Positions 1 through 8,600 of a stretch of 64,000 nucleotides of DNA are shown piece by piece. A model generated the notes under the pieces. The model had not been told where the DNA came from, searched no databases, and saw only the letters and a program-made list of their open reading frames with translations. Position 1 is the stretch's first letter. Every line of letters starts with the position of its first letter. Source of the stretch: Bifidobacterium callitrichos DSM 23973 (GTDB lineage: Bacteria; Actinomycetota; Actinomycetes; Actinomycetales; Bifidobacteriaceae); contig NZ_JGYS01000003.1 in NCBI RefSeq assembly GCF_000741175.1, positions 186,001-250,000 of the forward strand. The letters run 5' to 3'. Made by a program: the position numbers and the translations under genes.

Positions 1-1
1 G

Positions 2-103
2 TCCCCTGGGTATGTGCTCGGCATCGACGCCTATCTCACGGATGGCGGGTGGAAACCCGAAACGAGAATCCCCGGACCGGCTGGAACCCGGCGCGGGGAT
101 TGA
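2..103 (+). CDS. C-terminal end of an unidentified protein (cut by window edge)
   Basis: An open frame runs in from the left edge and stops at 101-103, giving about 33 residues that end GPAGTRRGD. The segment reads like protein (aromatic and charged residues are mixed: GYVLGIDAYLTDGGW), but it is too short to assign a family. It would be the gene upstream of the small genes that follow. It may be chance; only the missing left flank can decide. Confidence 0.35.
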   Translation, partial: SPGYVLGIDAYLTDGGWKPETRIPGPAGTRRGD

Positions 104-189
104 ACGGCAACAACCATGGAGCCGCGGGCGCGCATATCCGCCAAGATCAGACGCCCGTCGTTCCGATTCCCCGAAGGAGGGTCATCGCC

Positions 190-363
190 ATGACCGATTC
201 TACCAATACTGCCGGCATTCGCCGGGCATCTGTCTTCGAGCCTAATCGCCAGCGCGACGCCGTGCGGCGGACGACGCGGGGTGGCGGCAACGTCGATCTG
301 CGCATCGCGAAGGCTCATGTGCTGTCCATGCTCGCCCACCCGTCCCGGGGCTCGCGCCGCTGA
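190..363 (+). CDS. Small basic hypothetical protein (57 aa)
   Basis: The ATG at 190 follows a strong ribosome binding site (AAGGAGG at about 173-179), which is the main reason for accepting such a short gene. The 57-residue product is rich in arginine (IRRASVF, QRDAVRRTTR, SRGSRR) and has no membrane segment or recognised domain. It is the first complete gene of a co-directional maintenance block. Basic composition allows nucleic-acid binding, but nothing shows it directly. Confidence 0.55.
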   Translation: MTDSTNTAGIRRASVFEPNRQRDAVRRTTRGGGNVDLRIAKAHVLSMLAHPSRGSRR

Positions 364-404
364 GGCGCGCGTCCGCGGACCGTTTCCCCGATACCGGCCG
401 AACC

Positions 405-560
405 ATGTGGTGGTTGGTCGTTGCCGCCGTGTGCATGTCCGGCGGCGTTCTCTCGTATGCGTTGTGCCGCGCCGCCCGTCTGGGCGACGACATCGGCGCG
501 AGACTGCGCGAACGCCGCGAAGCGGACCCGGCGCATGACGGCGGGAAGGTCGAGCGATGA
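405..560 (+). CDS. Small single-pass membrane protein (51 aa)
   Basis: The ATG at 405 opens a 51-residue frame whose TGA overlaps the ATG of the next gene (ATGA at 557-560), the usual sign of translational coupling. Residues 1-20 (MWWLVVAAVCMSGGVLSYAL) form one hydrophobic helix, followed by an arginine- and acid-rich tail. No family is recognised. The tight coupling to the HTH replication-type gene suggests it belongs to the element backbone. Confidence 0.55.
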   Translation: MWWLVVAAVCMSGGVLSYALCRAARLGDDIGARLRERREADPAHDGGKVER

Positions 561-1768
561 GCAGCAGAGCCGAGAACTGGGCATGGGAGCGCGACGACGT
601 CAAGGGCATCACCAAGTTCGTGCTGGTGTATCTGGCCCGCCGCGCCTATTACGACGATGGCGCCGCCGCGTGGCCGAGCGTGGAGACCATCGCGTTCAAT
701 TGCGGGTGCTGTGAGCGCACCGTGATCCGTTCGTTGCAGGAGCTGGAGCGCAAGGGCTACATCAGGCCCGGCGACCAGGAGATGTCGGCGCGTAACCCGC
801 GCACCCGCAAGCCGATCGCCAAGGGGCACCGCTCGCGCGTGTGGGACGTCGTCATGGACGGCGACCATCCTGCCGAGAACATCGAGGAGAAGCCCCGGAA
901 CCTGGACGCGCTGGCGGAAGGCGACGGCAAGCCGGATCCGATGAAGGACAATTTGTCACCCGACGGATTGTCACCCGAGCCGAAGGACGTGGAGCCGAGG
1001 ACAAATTGTCCCGGAATCTTGGACAGAAAGTCACCCAATAGACAAGTGATAAACAATTCTCCCCTCATCCCCTTCGGGGATGCTCCCCTCAACGCCGAAC
1101 AAGCCTCCACGAAGCCGGTCGCCGACCCGAAGCCCGAACCCGTTCCAACGACCGATTGGGGCAGGGCCCTGCCTCCAAGGGGTTGCAGGAACCCGCTATG
1201 GGTGCCCGAACCCGGCAAGCTGCCTGAGCCGGTCACGGAACGCGCAGGCCAAGAGGTGCGCGTGCTCGACGGCATCCGCCGGCGCATGCTCGCCGTGGAC
1301 CAGAGGTTCGATGTTCCGGCGACCATGGCCGACCGCAAGGCCGTCCACTCGCTGCTGATCGACAGGCCGTACGGCGAGATCGTCGCGACGATGGACTGGG
1401 CGTACCGCAACCGCTACTGGCTGCCCCGGCTCACCAGCGGCGCCAGGTTCGCCGCGAACTACGTGCAGCTGCGGCTGGAAATGCTCACCCATCCCGATCC
1501 GACGGGCAAGCGGGCGCCAGACGCCCCGCTGCCGGTCGTCAAGGATCCCAACCGGGCGATACCGGTCAGCTCGTCGTCCGCGAGCCGTGTGCCGATCTAC
1601 GGGGCTGCGCTGCTGCGCACCTCGCTGTGCCAGGAACACATCGAAGGCGTCATCTCGCAAGAGACGTGCCCGGTATGCGCGTACGACAAACGCAACCACG
1701 CCACCCACGACGTCGCCGGACGGCGCAAGACGAAGACAGGCGCGCCGGCGGAGGCGGTGCGGCCATGA
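557..1768 (+). CDS. Helix-turn-helix replication-initiator-type protein
   Basis: The 403-residue protein has an N-terminal winged helix-turn-helix of the HTH_36 kind (residues about 15-75: AWPSVETIAFNCGCCERTVIRSL then ELERKGYIR). This arrangement is common in plasmid and phage replication proteins. A long charged linker follows, then a second helical region (about 235-310). The C-terminus has a Cys/His cluster (CQEH...CPVC) that could hold zinc. It starts at the ATG overlapping the previous stop and overlaps WhiB by ATGA. In context with ParA it is the best candidate for an initiator or master regulator of the element. A purely regulatory role is possible, because no origin or nicking motif is visible. 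Confidence 0.6.
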   Translation: MSSRAENWAWERDDVKGITKFVLVYLARRAYYDDGAAAWPSVETIAFNCGCCERTVIRSLQELERKGYIRPGDQEMSARNPRTRKPIAKGHRSRVWDVVMDGDHPAENIEEKPRNLDALAEGDGKPDPMKDNLSPDGLSPEPKDVEPRTNCPGILDRKSPNRQVINNSPLIPFGDAPLNAEQASTKPVADPKPEPVPTTDWGRALPPRGCRNPLWVPEPGKLPEPVTERAGQEVRVLDGIRRRMLAVDQRFDVPATMADRKAVHSLLIDRPYGEIVATMDWAYRNRYWLPRLTSGARFAANYVQLRLEMLTHPDPTGKRAPDAPLPVVKDPNRAIPVSSSSASRVPIYGAALLRTSLCQEHIEGVISQETCPVCAYDKRNHATHDVAGRRKTKTGAPAEAVRP

Positions 1769-2292
1769 GCGGGGACGGGCAGCGTCTTGAGGCGTGGAAG
1801 AAGGCCGGCGAATGCCGCGACTTCCCGCAACCATGGTCCGACTACCTGTGGTCGCTGGAGTTCGAGCACCGTCCCGGCGACGCGAAGGCGTTCCACTCGG
1901 TCGCCAAGGCCGTGTGCGAACGATGCCCGGTACGCGCCGAATGCCTGGCCTACGCGGCCAGCGGCGGACTCGAATGGGGCGTGTACGGCGGCAAGGTGTG
2001 CACCGACCGGCGCAGGATCGCGCGCATGGCCGAAGCCGACGGCGTCCCCTGCCGGGACCGCGGCCTGCCGTGGCCGCAACGCTGGCGGCTGCTCACGGAC
2101 TGGATACGCGCCCACCGGAACGTGTTCGACGAAGCCACCGACGAGGCCAGCGCCGAACGCCAACAACGACGCCTGCGCGCACGGGGCAGGACGGCCGATC
2201 GCCCCGCCCCACATGAGCCGTCAGACAATCAAACAATCAAGCAAGCAGGAATCCAAGCAATCCAGCAAGCAAACAATCAAGCGACCGACTGA
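1765..2292 (+). CDS. WhiB-family iron-sulfur transcriptional regulator
   Basis: The protein shows the Wbl signature: Cys17, then CERC (Cys51, Cys54), Cys60, and the turn motif GLEWGVYGG (about 68-76). Four cysteines normally bind a [4Fe-4S] cluster, and the turn contacts the primary sigma factor. Wbl proteins are restricted to Actinobacteria and their mobile elements and phages, which supports the host assignment. It starts with ATGA coupling to the HTH gene. The last 23 or so residues (Gln/Asn-rich, from SDNQTIKQ) are the translation of the first CAAN repeat tract, so this tail is probably a by-product of the DNA repeat. Inferred role: control of element genes. Confidence 0.85.
   Translation: MSGDGQRLEAWKKAGECRDFPQPWSDYLWSLEFEHRPGDAKAFHSVAKAVCERCPVRAECLAYAASGGLEWGVYGGKVCTDRRRIARMAEADGVPCRDRGLPWPQRWRLLTDWIRAHRNVFDEATDEASAERQQRRLRARGRTADRPAPHEPSDNQTIKQAGIQAIQQANNQATD
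2218..2290. repeat. CAAN-periodic repeat tract 1
   Basis: About 70 bases are built from CAAN/CAAG/CAAA units (TCAGACAATCAAACAATCA followed by GCAAGCAGG, CCAAGCAATCCAGCAAGC). The tract covers the 3' end of whiB and the spacer before parA. The first 19 bases recur at 3181. It is strongly skewed to C and A on the + strand. Confidence 0.85.
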
Positions 2293-2335
2293 CCAGGTTC
2301 GCATGATCGCCGACAGTCGCAAAGGAGAAGAACGA

Positions 2336-2932
2336 ATGCGCATCGCCATAGCCAACGCCAAGGGCGGGGTCGCGAAGACCACGTCCAGCATCTACATCGC
2401 CTCGGTCATCGTTTCCAGAGGCGGCAGGGCCGTCGTGTACGACGCCGACCCACAGTCCAGCGCGAGCCTGTGGGCCGCTGCCGCGGAACAGACCGCGGAC
2501 CCGCTGACGTTCGACGTGCTGCCCGCCAACCAGGCCACGCTCCGCCAGCTCGCCGCGGGAGCCGACCCGGACGAATGGGCGATCATCGACGCGCCGCCGC
2601 AGGGGCCGACCCTGGACATGGCCATCAAGGCGGCCGACTTCGTGATCGTGCCGGCATCGGACTCGCCCATGGACCTCCAGCAGGCATGGAGCACCCTCGA
2701 CATGGCCAGGATGAGCACGCCCGCCGCGCTGCTGCTGGTCAAGGCCGAACACAACACGAAGGCGTTCCGCGACACCATGGACGCCCTCAACGCCATGGAC
2801 ACTCCCCGGTTCGACACGATCGTGCCGAAGGCCCAGTCCTACAAGCGTTCGCTCGGCACCAACCCGCACCAGCTGGGCGAATACCGCGACCTCGTCACCG
2901 AACTTCAGCAAATCGCCGGAAAGCAGGAGTGA
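2336..2932 (+). CDS. parA: ParA/ParF-type partition ATPase
   Basis: A 198-residue deviant Walker ATPase. KGGVAKTT near residue 10 is the ParA Walker A, YDADPQSSAS (about 35-45) is the A' motif, and WAIIDAPPQG (about 80) is Walker B. The small size without an N-terminal helix-turn-helix matches type Ib ParF rather than chromosomal Soj. ATG 2336 has AAAGGAG 8 bases upstream. The downstream RHH gene starts 4 bases after its stop. By family knowledge it forms ATP-dependent polymers or gradients on the nucleoid that move plasmid copies bound by the partner protein. Confidence 0.88.
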   Translation: MRIAIANAKGGVAKTTSSIYIASVIVSRGGRAVVYDADPQSSASLWAAAAEQTADPLTFDVLPANQATLRQLAAGADPDEWAIIDAPPQGPTLDMAIKAADFVIVPASDSPMDLQQAWSTLDMARMSTPAALLLVKAEHNTKAFRDTMDALNAMDTPRFDTIVPKAQSYKRSLGTNPHQLGEYRDLVTELQQIAGKQE

Positions 2933-2936
2933 GACC

Positions 2937-3176
2937 ATGCAGGGCAACTACCAGCCACTGGCACGACCTGTGCCGTTCGACGACGTGCTGCGCCAGCAGA
3001 ACAAGACATCCAAGGCCACGGGCGAACCGTTGGTCATGCTCTCATTGCGCATACCCGTATCGCTCAAGACCCGGCTCAAGACCACGGCCGCCGCGCACGA
3101 CCTGCCCATGCAGCAGCTCCTGCGCGACGCCATCGAACGCGAGCTCGACCGGCTCGACGGCGACGACGAGCCGTAA
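2937..3176 (+). CDS. Ribbon-helix-helix ParG-like centromere-binding protein
   Basis: The 79-residue protein has a flexible N-terminal tail (about 1-28) and then a ribbon-helix-helix core: beta strand VMLSLRIP, helix SLKTRLKTTAAAH, turn DLP, helix MQQLLRDAIERELDRL. ParG of plasmid TP228 has the same size and architecture and lies directly after a ParF. The gene begins 4 bases after parA. By analogy it should bind short repeats as centromere and operator, and the CAAN tracts on both sides are obvious candidates. The pairing is inferred; the RHH fold is a pattern reading. Confidence 0.72.
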   Translation: MQGNYQPLARPVPFDDVLRQQNKTSKATGEPLVMLSLRIPVSLKTRLKTTAAAHDLPMQQLLRDAIERELDRLDGDDEP

Positions 3177-3262
3177 CCCGTCAGACAATCAAACAATCAG
3201 GCAATCCGACAATCCAGCAAGCAAACAAGCCGACAGCCAAACATTCAGGCAGTCAAACATGC
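3177..3262. repeat. CAAN-periodic repeat tract 2
   Basis: Directly after the ParG-like stop, the tract opens with the same 19 bases as tract 1 (TCAGACAATCAAACAATCA) and then continues with CAATCC, GACAATCC, AGCAAGCAAACAAGCC and similar units up to the ribosome binding site of the next gene. It is non-coding in the operon direction. Confidence 0.85.
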
Positions 3263-3306
3263 AGACGCGATCCGGCAAGCCGGCGCGTCTGCGGAAAGGA
3301 GACACT

Positions 3307-3714
3307 ATGGACTATTCGATGGAGGTCTCCGTGCTCGGCGACCGGATCAGCATCGGCGAGGAGGCGCACGTCATCACCCTCGGCGTGAACACGGGATTCC
3401 CCGCGGGCTCCACGGCGGGACTGGCGTACACGCTCTCGCCATTGCAGGCCCGCGTGTTCGGCGCGCAGATGCGCGCGGCCGCGGACGCCGCGGAGGGACA
3501 TCCGGGCATGCCGTCCGACGAGGAGGTGAACGCGGCGGCGAAGGTGTTCTGCGGCGGCGTGTGGAACGGGTTCGACCCCGCCAGCATGATGCCGACCGAA
3601 CAGTTCGACCGGTTCTGGGGCGACGGTGAGGGCCACCAGCTCTACCTGGAGATCGCGCGCCACGCGCTCATCGCCGCCCGCATGTCCATCCTCGCCGGGC
3701 AAAACGAAAGCTGA
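3307..3714 (+). CDS. Hypothetical protein (135 aa)
   Basis: ATG 3307 follows GGAAAGGAG. The soluble, acidic 135-residue product has a two-stranded N-terminal region (SMEVSVLGDRISIGEEAHVITLGV) and a helical remainder with a conserved-looking segment GGVWNGFDPASMMPTEQF. No signal peptide or known motif is seen. It sits between CAAN tracts 2 and 3, so it may be under the same RHH control. No function can be named. Confidence 0.65.
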   Translation: MDYSMEVSVLGDRISIGEEAHVITLGVNTGFPAGSTAGLAYTLSPLQARVFGAQMRAAADAAEGHPGMPSDEEVNAAAKVFCGGVWNGFDPASMMPTEQFDRFWGDGEGHQLYLEIARHALIAARMSILAGQNES

Positions 3715-3840
3715 CAAGCAAACAAGCCCGCATGCAGACAATCAAACAATCAAACTTGATTGCATGCAGGCAAGCTGACATGCAAGCAATCAAGCAAACC
3801 AACAATCAGGAAAGCAAACAATCCAACAATCAGGAACGGA
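3714..3840. repeat. CAAN-periodic repeat tract 3
   Basis: The longest tract, about 125 bases, runs from the previous stop to the next start. Units are CAAGCAAACAAGC, CAATCAAACAATCAAAC, CAAGCAATCAAGC and CAACAATCAGG. Inside it lies an inverted pair, TGCATGC before and after the TTGATTGCATGCAGG segment (3730-3780). It ends just before GGAGCAGAACC and the ATG at 3849. Confidence 0.85.
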
Positions 3841-3848
3841 GCAGAACC

Positions 3849-4100
3849 ATGAACGACAACCACAACGAAAACGAGGAGCCCTTCGACGGCACGAGCGAGG
3901 ATTCCACGCTCGAAGACCAGATGAGCGCGCACATCGCGGCCATCGCCGCCAGCGGCGTCGCCGCCGAAGCCGAAGCCCTGGCCAACCGGCAAGCCGACAT
4001 GGCGGCCAAGGAACGCCGCGAAACCAGACTGGCGCTCCTTGCCGCCGTCACCGTCATCGCAGGTCTTATGGCCTATGTAATTACTCGCATCGTCAAATAA
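3849..4100 (+). CDS. Tail-anchored small membrane protein (83 aa)
   Basis: The acidic N-terminal part (MNDNHNENEEPFDGTSED) leads into an alanine-rich helix (about 25-55, probably amphipathic or coiled), then one C-terminal membrane helix (about 60-78, LALLAAVTVIAGLMAYVI) and a short basic end (TRIVK). This topology puts the bulk in the cytoplasm. It is the last gene of the maintenance block and is followed by a hairpin. No family is recognised. Confidence 0.6.
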   Translation: MNDNHNENEEPFDGTSEDSTLEDQMSAHIAAIAASGVAAEAEALANRQADMAAKERRETRLALLAAVTVIAGLMAYVITRIVK

Positions 4101-4125
4101 AGACGATGTTTCTGTCGCTTATCAT

Positions 4126-4164
4126 TTCAGGGACGGGTAATTCCTTGGATCCACGTCCCTGAAA
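4126..4164 (+). terminator. Hairpin closing the maintenance block
   Basis: Perfect 11-base arms TTTCAGGGACG (4126-4136) and CGTCCCTGAAA (4154-4164) enclose a 17-base loop. It lies after the last + gene and before the convergent Abi gene. There is no long T-run, so it is terminator-like rather than a textbook intrinsic terminator. Confidence 0.6.
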
Positions 4165-4202
4165 GGCGCGCGTTTCCCCATTTATGCAATTAGGATGCCC
4201 CG

Positions 4203-5216
4203 TCAATGAGCTGAGCCATTGACTCGCCACAGCGGCGACACCCGCCATCCGTCAGGGAATCCCATATCAGACTTCGGAATCTGAGGGTGCCTATCCATAA
4301 GGGAGATGAATTTCTCCGTCCACGCGGGTCCGTCGATCTGGGATGTCAGGTAGTTCTCCATGGTGAGGAATGCAGCAGGGCCGGAGGACTTACGGAAGAT
4401 ATCCCAATCGTTACCCCACCAACCCTTTGCATGGGATCCGCTGCGATGCTTCGGCAGTTTCGGCGCTATGCGGGTGCTGGTTTCGTTCCAGAAGCGATCA
4501 TGATGCGCGGTCATGTTCCGGGCCTGCCGGATAGTCTCAAGCCAATTGGAGAGGATTTTGGCGTCGCCGCGTACGGCGGGATTCGGGTTGGGGTTGAAGA
4601 TATGCAGCTTGGTGGCCAGCTTTCTCTTGATATGGTCTGGCGCACCTTGGTAGAAGTTCTCCTTGAGTGTTCCGTAGCTCAGGCATCCGACGATCATCCA
4701 GTACGGAGGCAGCGGATCACTGTAGGTACTCCGGAAATGCCTGAGGTACGGAAGATTTGATTTGGTGAATGTCGAACGCAACGAGGAAAGGCAAGCCAGA
4801 TGGTCGTCATAGCTCAACCCCGGGAGTCCTTCCCGTGTCATGTAGCCGAATTCGCCGCCGAATACCGATAGCTCATGGGCGAGGAAGCTCTTGAGATAAA
4901 TCTCGATGGTGACGATGCCGTCGAATACCAGCATCCGCAGTTCCTGATCGAACAGATACCTATCCCAGATATCCTTGAATTGCACATCTTGACGGAAGGG
5001 CAATGAGCGCTTCGCCGACTGCTCCGATACCGGGGTGAGGAACGGATACCAGTATCCTTTCAGCCGAAAGTATCCCACTTGCTCGATTCGACGCTCAAGG
5101 AGCTCGCGACTTATTCCGGACAAACCGTTGTCAATGAGCTTGGCCGATAAATCATCCAATGATTTCGGCGGATGCTGCGGATAGGGGCGGAGCTGTGGAG
5201 TATCATTCTCGTCCAT
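4203..5216 (-). CDS. Abi-family (Abi_2, HEPN) abortive infection protein
   Basis: The 337-residue protein matches the AbiD/AbiF (Abi_2) family layout. The N-terminus has KSLDDLSAKLIDNGL and RIEQVGYFRLKGYWYPF (about 18-60), the middle IWDRYLFDQELRMLVFDGIVTIE (about 83-105), and a C-terminal HEPN-type RNase motif RNMTAH (R233...H238). Family members stop phage growth by RNA cleavage or by blocking phage functions. It is a single gene between convergent and divergent neighbours, with GGAGG before its ATG. Codon and base use is slightly more A+T-rich than the neighbours, as expected of a mobile defence gene. No antitoxin partner is visible. Confidence 0.82.
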   Translation of the reverse strand: MDENDTPQLRPYPQHPPKSLDDLSAKLIDNGLSGISRELLERRIEQVGYFRLKGYWYPFLTPVSEQSAKRSLPFRQDVQFKDIWDRYLFDQELRMLVFDGIVTIEIYLKSFLAHELSVFGGEFGYMTREGLPGLSYDDHLACLSSLRSTFTKSNLPYLRHFRSTYSDPLPPYWMIVGCLSYGTLKENFYQGAPDHIKRKLATKLHIFNPNPNPAVRGDAKILSNWLETIRQARNMTAHHDRFWNETSTRIAPKLPKHRSGSHAKGWWGNDWDIFRKSSGPAAFLTMENYLTSQIDGPAWTEKFISLMDRHPQIPKSDMGFPDGWRVSPLWRVNGSAH

Positions 5217-5605
5217 CGTTCCTCCGATAAGAAAAATGCCACCCTAGTGTGCTTCAGTGAGAGGCAATGGTGGCTTTTAACATCGCTAATTGTAGCGAAT
5301 ATATCGCCTTTCGTAAAGATACAGAACACTCCGTACATCTAGTATCCAAAGCAAAGCAATGCACTAAATGTAGTATCCGCGTCATGTTTCATCCATGAAC
5401 GGGTTGCCAATCTTCGTCACATGTCCGCCGCAGCATCGCTCGATGCGGGGTGATGCTGATGGTGCGTCCGGGGTCCGGCGGCCGGCCGTCGGGCTTGCGG
5501 GCGTGCTTTTCTTCCAGGGACCCGGGAGGAGGCGGGTTCTGGAGTCCCCGTCTCCTCCCTTTCCCGGAGAGGGGCGCTTCTGTCGTATGTGGGAAAGGAT
5601 TTCGT
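5217..5605. promoter_or_regulatory. Divergent promoter region and structured adhesin leader
   Basis: 389 bases between the Abi gene (-) and the adhesin (+). The left half is A+T-rich and should hold both promoters. The right half is G+C-rich, with a hairpin at 5524-5559 (GGGAGGAGGCGGG against CCCCGTCTCCTCCC, one mismatch) shortly before the GGGAAAGGAT ribosome binding site of the adhesin. The hairpin could damp expression or act as an attenuator. No gene is seen here; the frame open from 5450 upstream of ATG 5606 is non-coding-like (PGSGGRPSGL). Confidence 0.5.
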
Positions 5606-8600
5606 ATGAGGTTCGGGAAGAAGGGCACCGGTGCGGTGGCGTCGATCACCGCCGCCGCGGCGTTGCTGGCCTGCTTGGTTCCGGTCGCGTTGGCCGATAA
5701 CGGTGGCGGCGGTTCCGGTGAGGACGGTGGCGGTTCGGGCGGTGGTCCGACGCAGACGGCCGATGTGCATTGGATCTACAAGGATTCGTGGCCGGCCACT
5801 CTGGATGGCATGAAGACGGCGTTGAGTGACGCGAAGGTGCGTCTGTCGTCCGATCTGGCGAACGGGCAGAACCAGTTCGTGAACATGAACAAGACTTTGA
5901 GCGACGCGATCGATGAGTGCCAACGCTCCTATACGGGTGAGGGGAACGCGGACTGCCGTCTGGTGGCGGTGGGCTACGTGCGATTGGCGGATGGTTCGTT
6001 CAACGGCAGCTATGTGAGCTCGAACGCGAAGAACCGTTGGGAGGCGCAGTGGAAGGCCGAGGCGAAGGGCGACTACACGTATCAGGGCCAGAAGTACTCG
6101 ACTTCGACCACATGGAAGGACAAGCTCGGCACGCGCAGCGTTGACTCTCTGGCGCAGGAGTCGATCAACTCCAACCCGAACGCCTCGTTCCGCGTGATCG
6201 TGCTGGCGCAGAACCAGCCGCCGGTCGATTACAAGCTGAACGTGGCCACCAGCCACAAGCAGAAGACCGACATGCAGGTCGGCTCCACCGACCCGATCGG
6301 CGACGTCATCCATGCAGACAACGGCGGTTCCGCGATCAAGGAGACGTTGAACGGCACCGCGATCATCCATTACGAGAACGGCCCCTATCTGCCCGCGAAG
6401 AGCGTGAGCAAGTCGATCAGCTTCTCCAGCAATGGGGATACCCAGCTCGACAATCTCGCCTCGCCGAAGGATTTCGGCATGAAATACTGGGCCGAGGGAT
6501 CGTACTGGATCGACATCCAGGTGCCCAAGCAGGGCCGCATGCAGGCGGCCGTGGACACCGCGGACCGTGACCCGGCCGAATCCTGGAAGGTGAGCTCGGT
6601 GCCGCCCGAACCCCCGGTCAAGAAGATCGAGGACGGCGTGAGCGCCGACCGGATGACGAACCGCACCACCATCACGTACGGCACCGGCCGCGGCGGCTAC
6701 GAGATGCGTTTCCGCGACGTGATCGAACCCAACGGCGTCGAATACTCCGTGGACAACTACAGGCTCATCGACAGGACCGACGGCAACCGCGACGTTTCCG
6801 GCGAGTTCGAGATCACTTGGGACAAGGCGTCGAACACGGTGTCGGCCGCGCGTTCGGCGGACAAGGGCGAGATGTCCATGGACCATGTCTACGAGTTCAG
6901 CTTCGACGTGACCGTGTCAAAGCCCTCCGACTTCCAGCAGGTCAAGGACCATGCGTGGGGCAAGTGGAACCATGAGCCCGAGGCCGACGCCGGAACGAAA
7001 CAGTTCGATACGTGGCGGCCGAATCCCGACAAGAGCTGGATCCGCCTGAACGCGAAGGGCCAGTGGGAGGCGGTCATCGACCCGAAGGAGACCAACCGGA
7101 CCGGCGCCGACGATATGACGCTTCTGGACGGGGACCGGGTCGCCTCGGTGGTCAACGGCACCATCGCCAAGAACCTCATCCAGGCCCCGGAGACCCTGAC
7201 GCTCACGGACGACTGGTCGGCCGCCGACTACCTGTTCGACGCCGACGACAAGTCGAAGATCAAGGTGTACGAGGCCGACGCCGGCACCGATCGCGAGTCC
7301 AGCGTCACCGACATCGCCAACCACGGCAGGGACGTCACCGACCAGTGGACGATCACGATGGAAGACACCACGGTGACCGCCACCGCCGGCCGGGCCTACC
7401 GCGAGGGATTGAAGGGACTGAAGACCGCGAAGCAGGTCACGCTGCTCATCCCAGGCAAGGCGGCCTACGCCAACGGCAAGGGCGCGGGCCAGGTGCGCGA
7501 CGACTTCGACAAGCAGGCGAACGACGAACTGTCATTCTGCACCGCGCCGAACGGCAAGGCGCTGACGAACAAGGGCTCCCAGACCGTCAACACGCACACC
7601 ATCCCCACGAACGAACCGAAGATCTGCGGTTACATACCGCCCGTCGTCAAGGACGTGGTCGGCGAATCCTCGCAGGGCGGCGACCAGGCGTCCGTGGACG
7701 GCAGGGTCGTCTACCCGGGCCAACGCGTGGAATACCGTCTGGAGACCCAGCCCCACCTGCCCGGCAATCTCGCGTACTCGGTCAGCGAGGTGGCGGTCAC
7801 CGACACCTACGACGAGCATCTTGAAGTGGACAAGCAGACCCTGGAGGTCACCGACCTGTCCACCGGCAGGTTCATCCCGAAAACCGAGTACGAGACCCAG
7901 TGGAACGACTCGCAGCACGCGGTGCGCCTCGTGTTCTCCGACGGGTATGTGAAGACCAACTGGCGCAACGGCGCGAACCCGCGCATCATCGTCCGCTTCG
8001 AGGGCACGGTCGCCAAGGACGCGCCCACGGACACCAAAATCGGCAACCAGTGGGCATTGACACTGAACAACATGGTCACCCCGAGCAACAGGGTGTGGAA
8101 CGAGCCTCCCGACTTCACGCCGGTGAAGAAGGACACCCAGGCCGACCCGTCCATCAGCATCGACGGCAAGACCGCCCTGCTGGGCGACCGGATCTACTAC
8201 CGCGTGATTATCGACGCCAAGCAAACCAACCAGGCCTACAAGGTCTGGAGACTCGGCATGACCGACGACTGGGACGACGAATACCTCTCCCTTGACGCCA
8301 AGCGCATCGAGGTCACCGACACCGCGACCGGCAAGGACGTGACCGCGAAGTTCAACATCGCGGCGATCGACGGCGTCGCCTACGTGTACGCCAAGACCGC
8401 GGACACGAAGGTGCCGGCCACCGGCGAGACCATCAAGGGCGACCCCCAGCCCAAGAACCTCAAGGAATACGCCGAAAAGAAGGACCACGACCCGTTGAAG
8501 GAGCCAGCCATCGACCAGTCGATGCTGGGCACGAGCTACGAGGTGATCCTGCCGATGACCGTCATCAAGGTCACCGACGGACATATCGTGAAGAACAAGG

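Noticed and set aside
2218..3840. CRISPR-like array
   Set aside because: The repeats are short CAAN units with no constant repeat length and no unique spacers, and no cas gene is near.
5450..5605. Longer start for the adhesin
   Set aside because: Residues before ATG 5606 are Gly/Pro/Arg-rich without signal-peptide character, and the signal peptide begins at 5606 with a good ribosome binding site.
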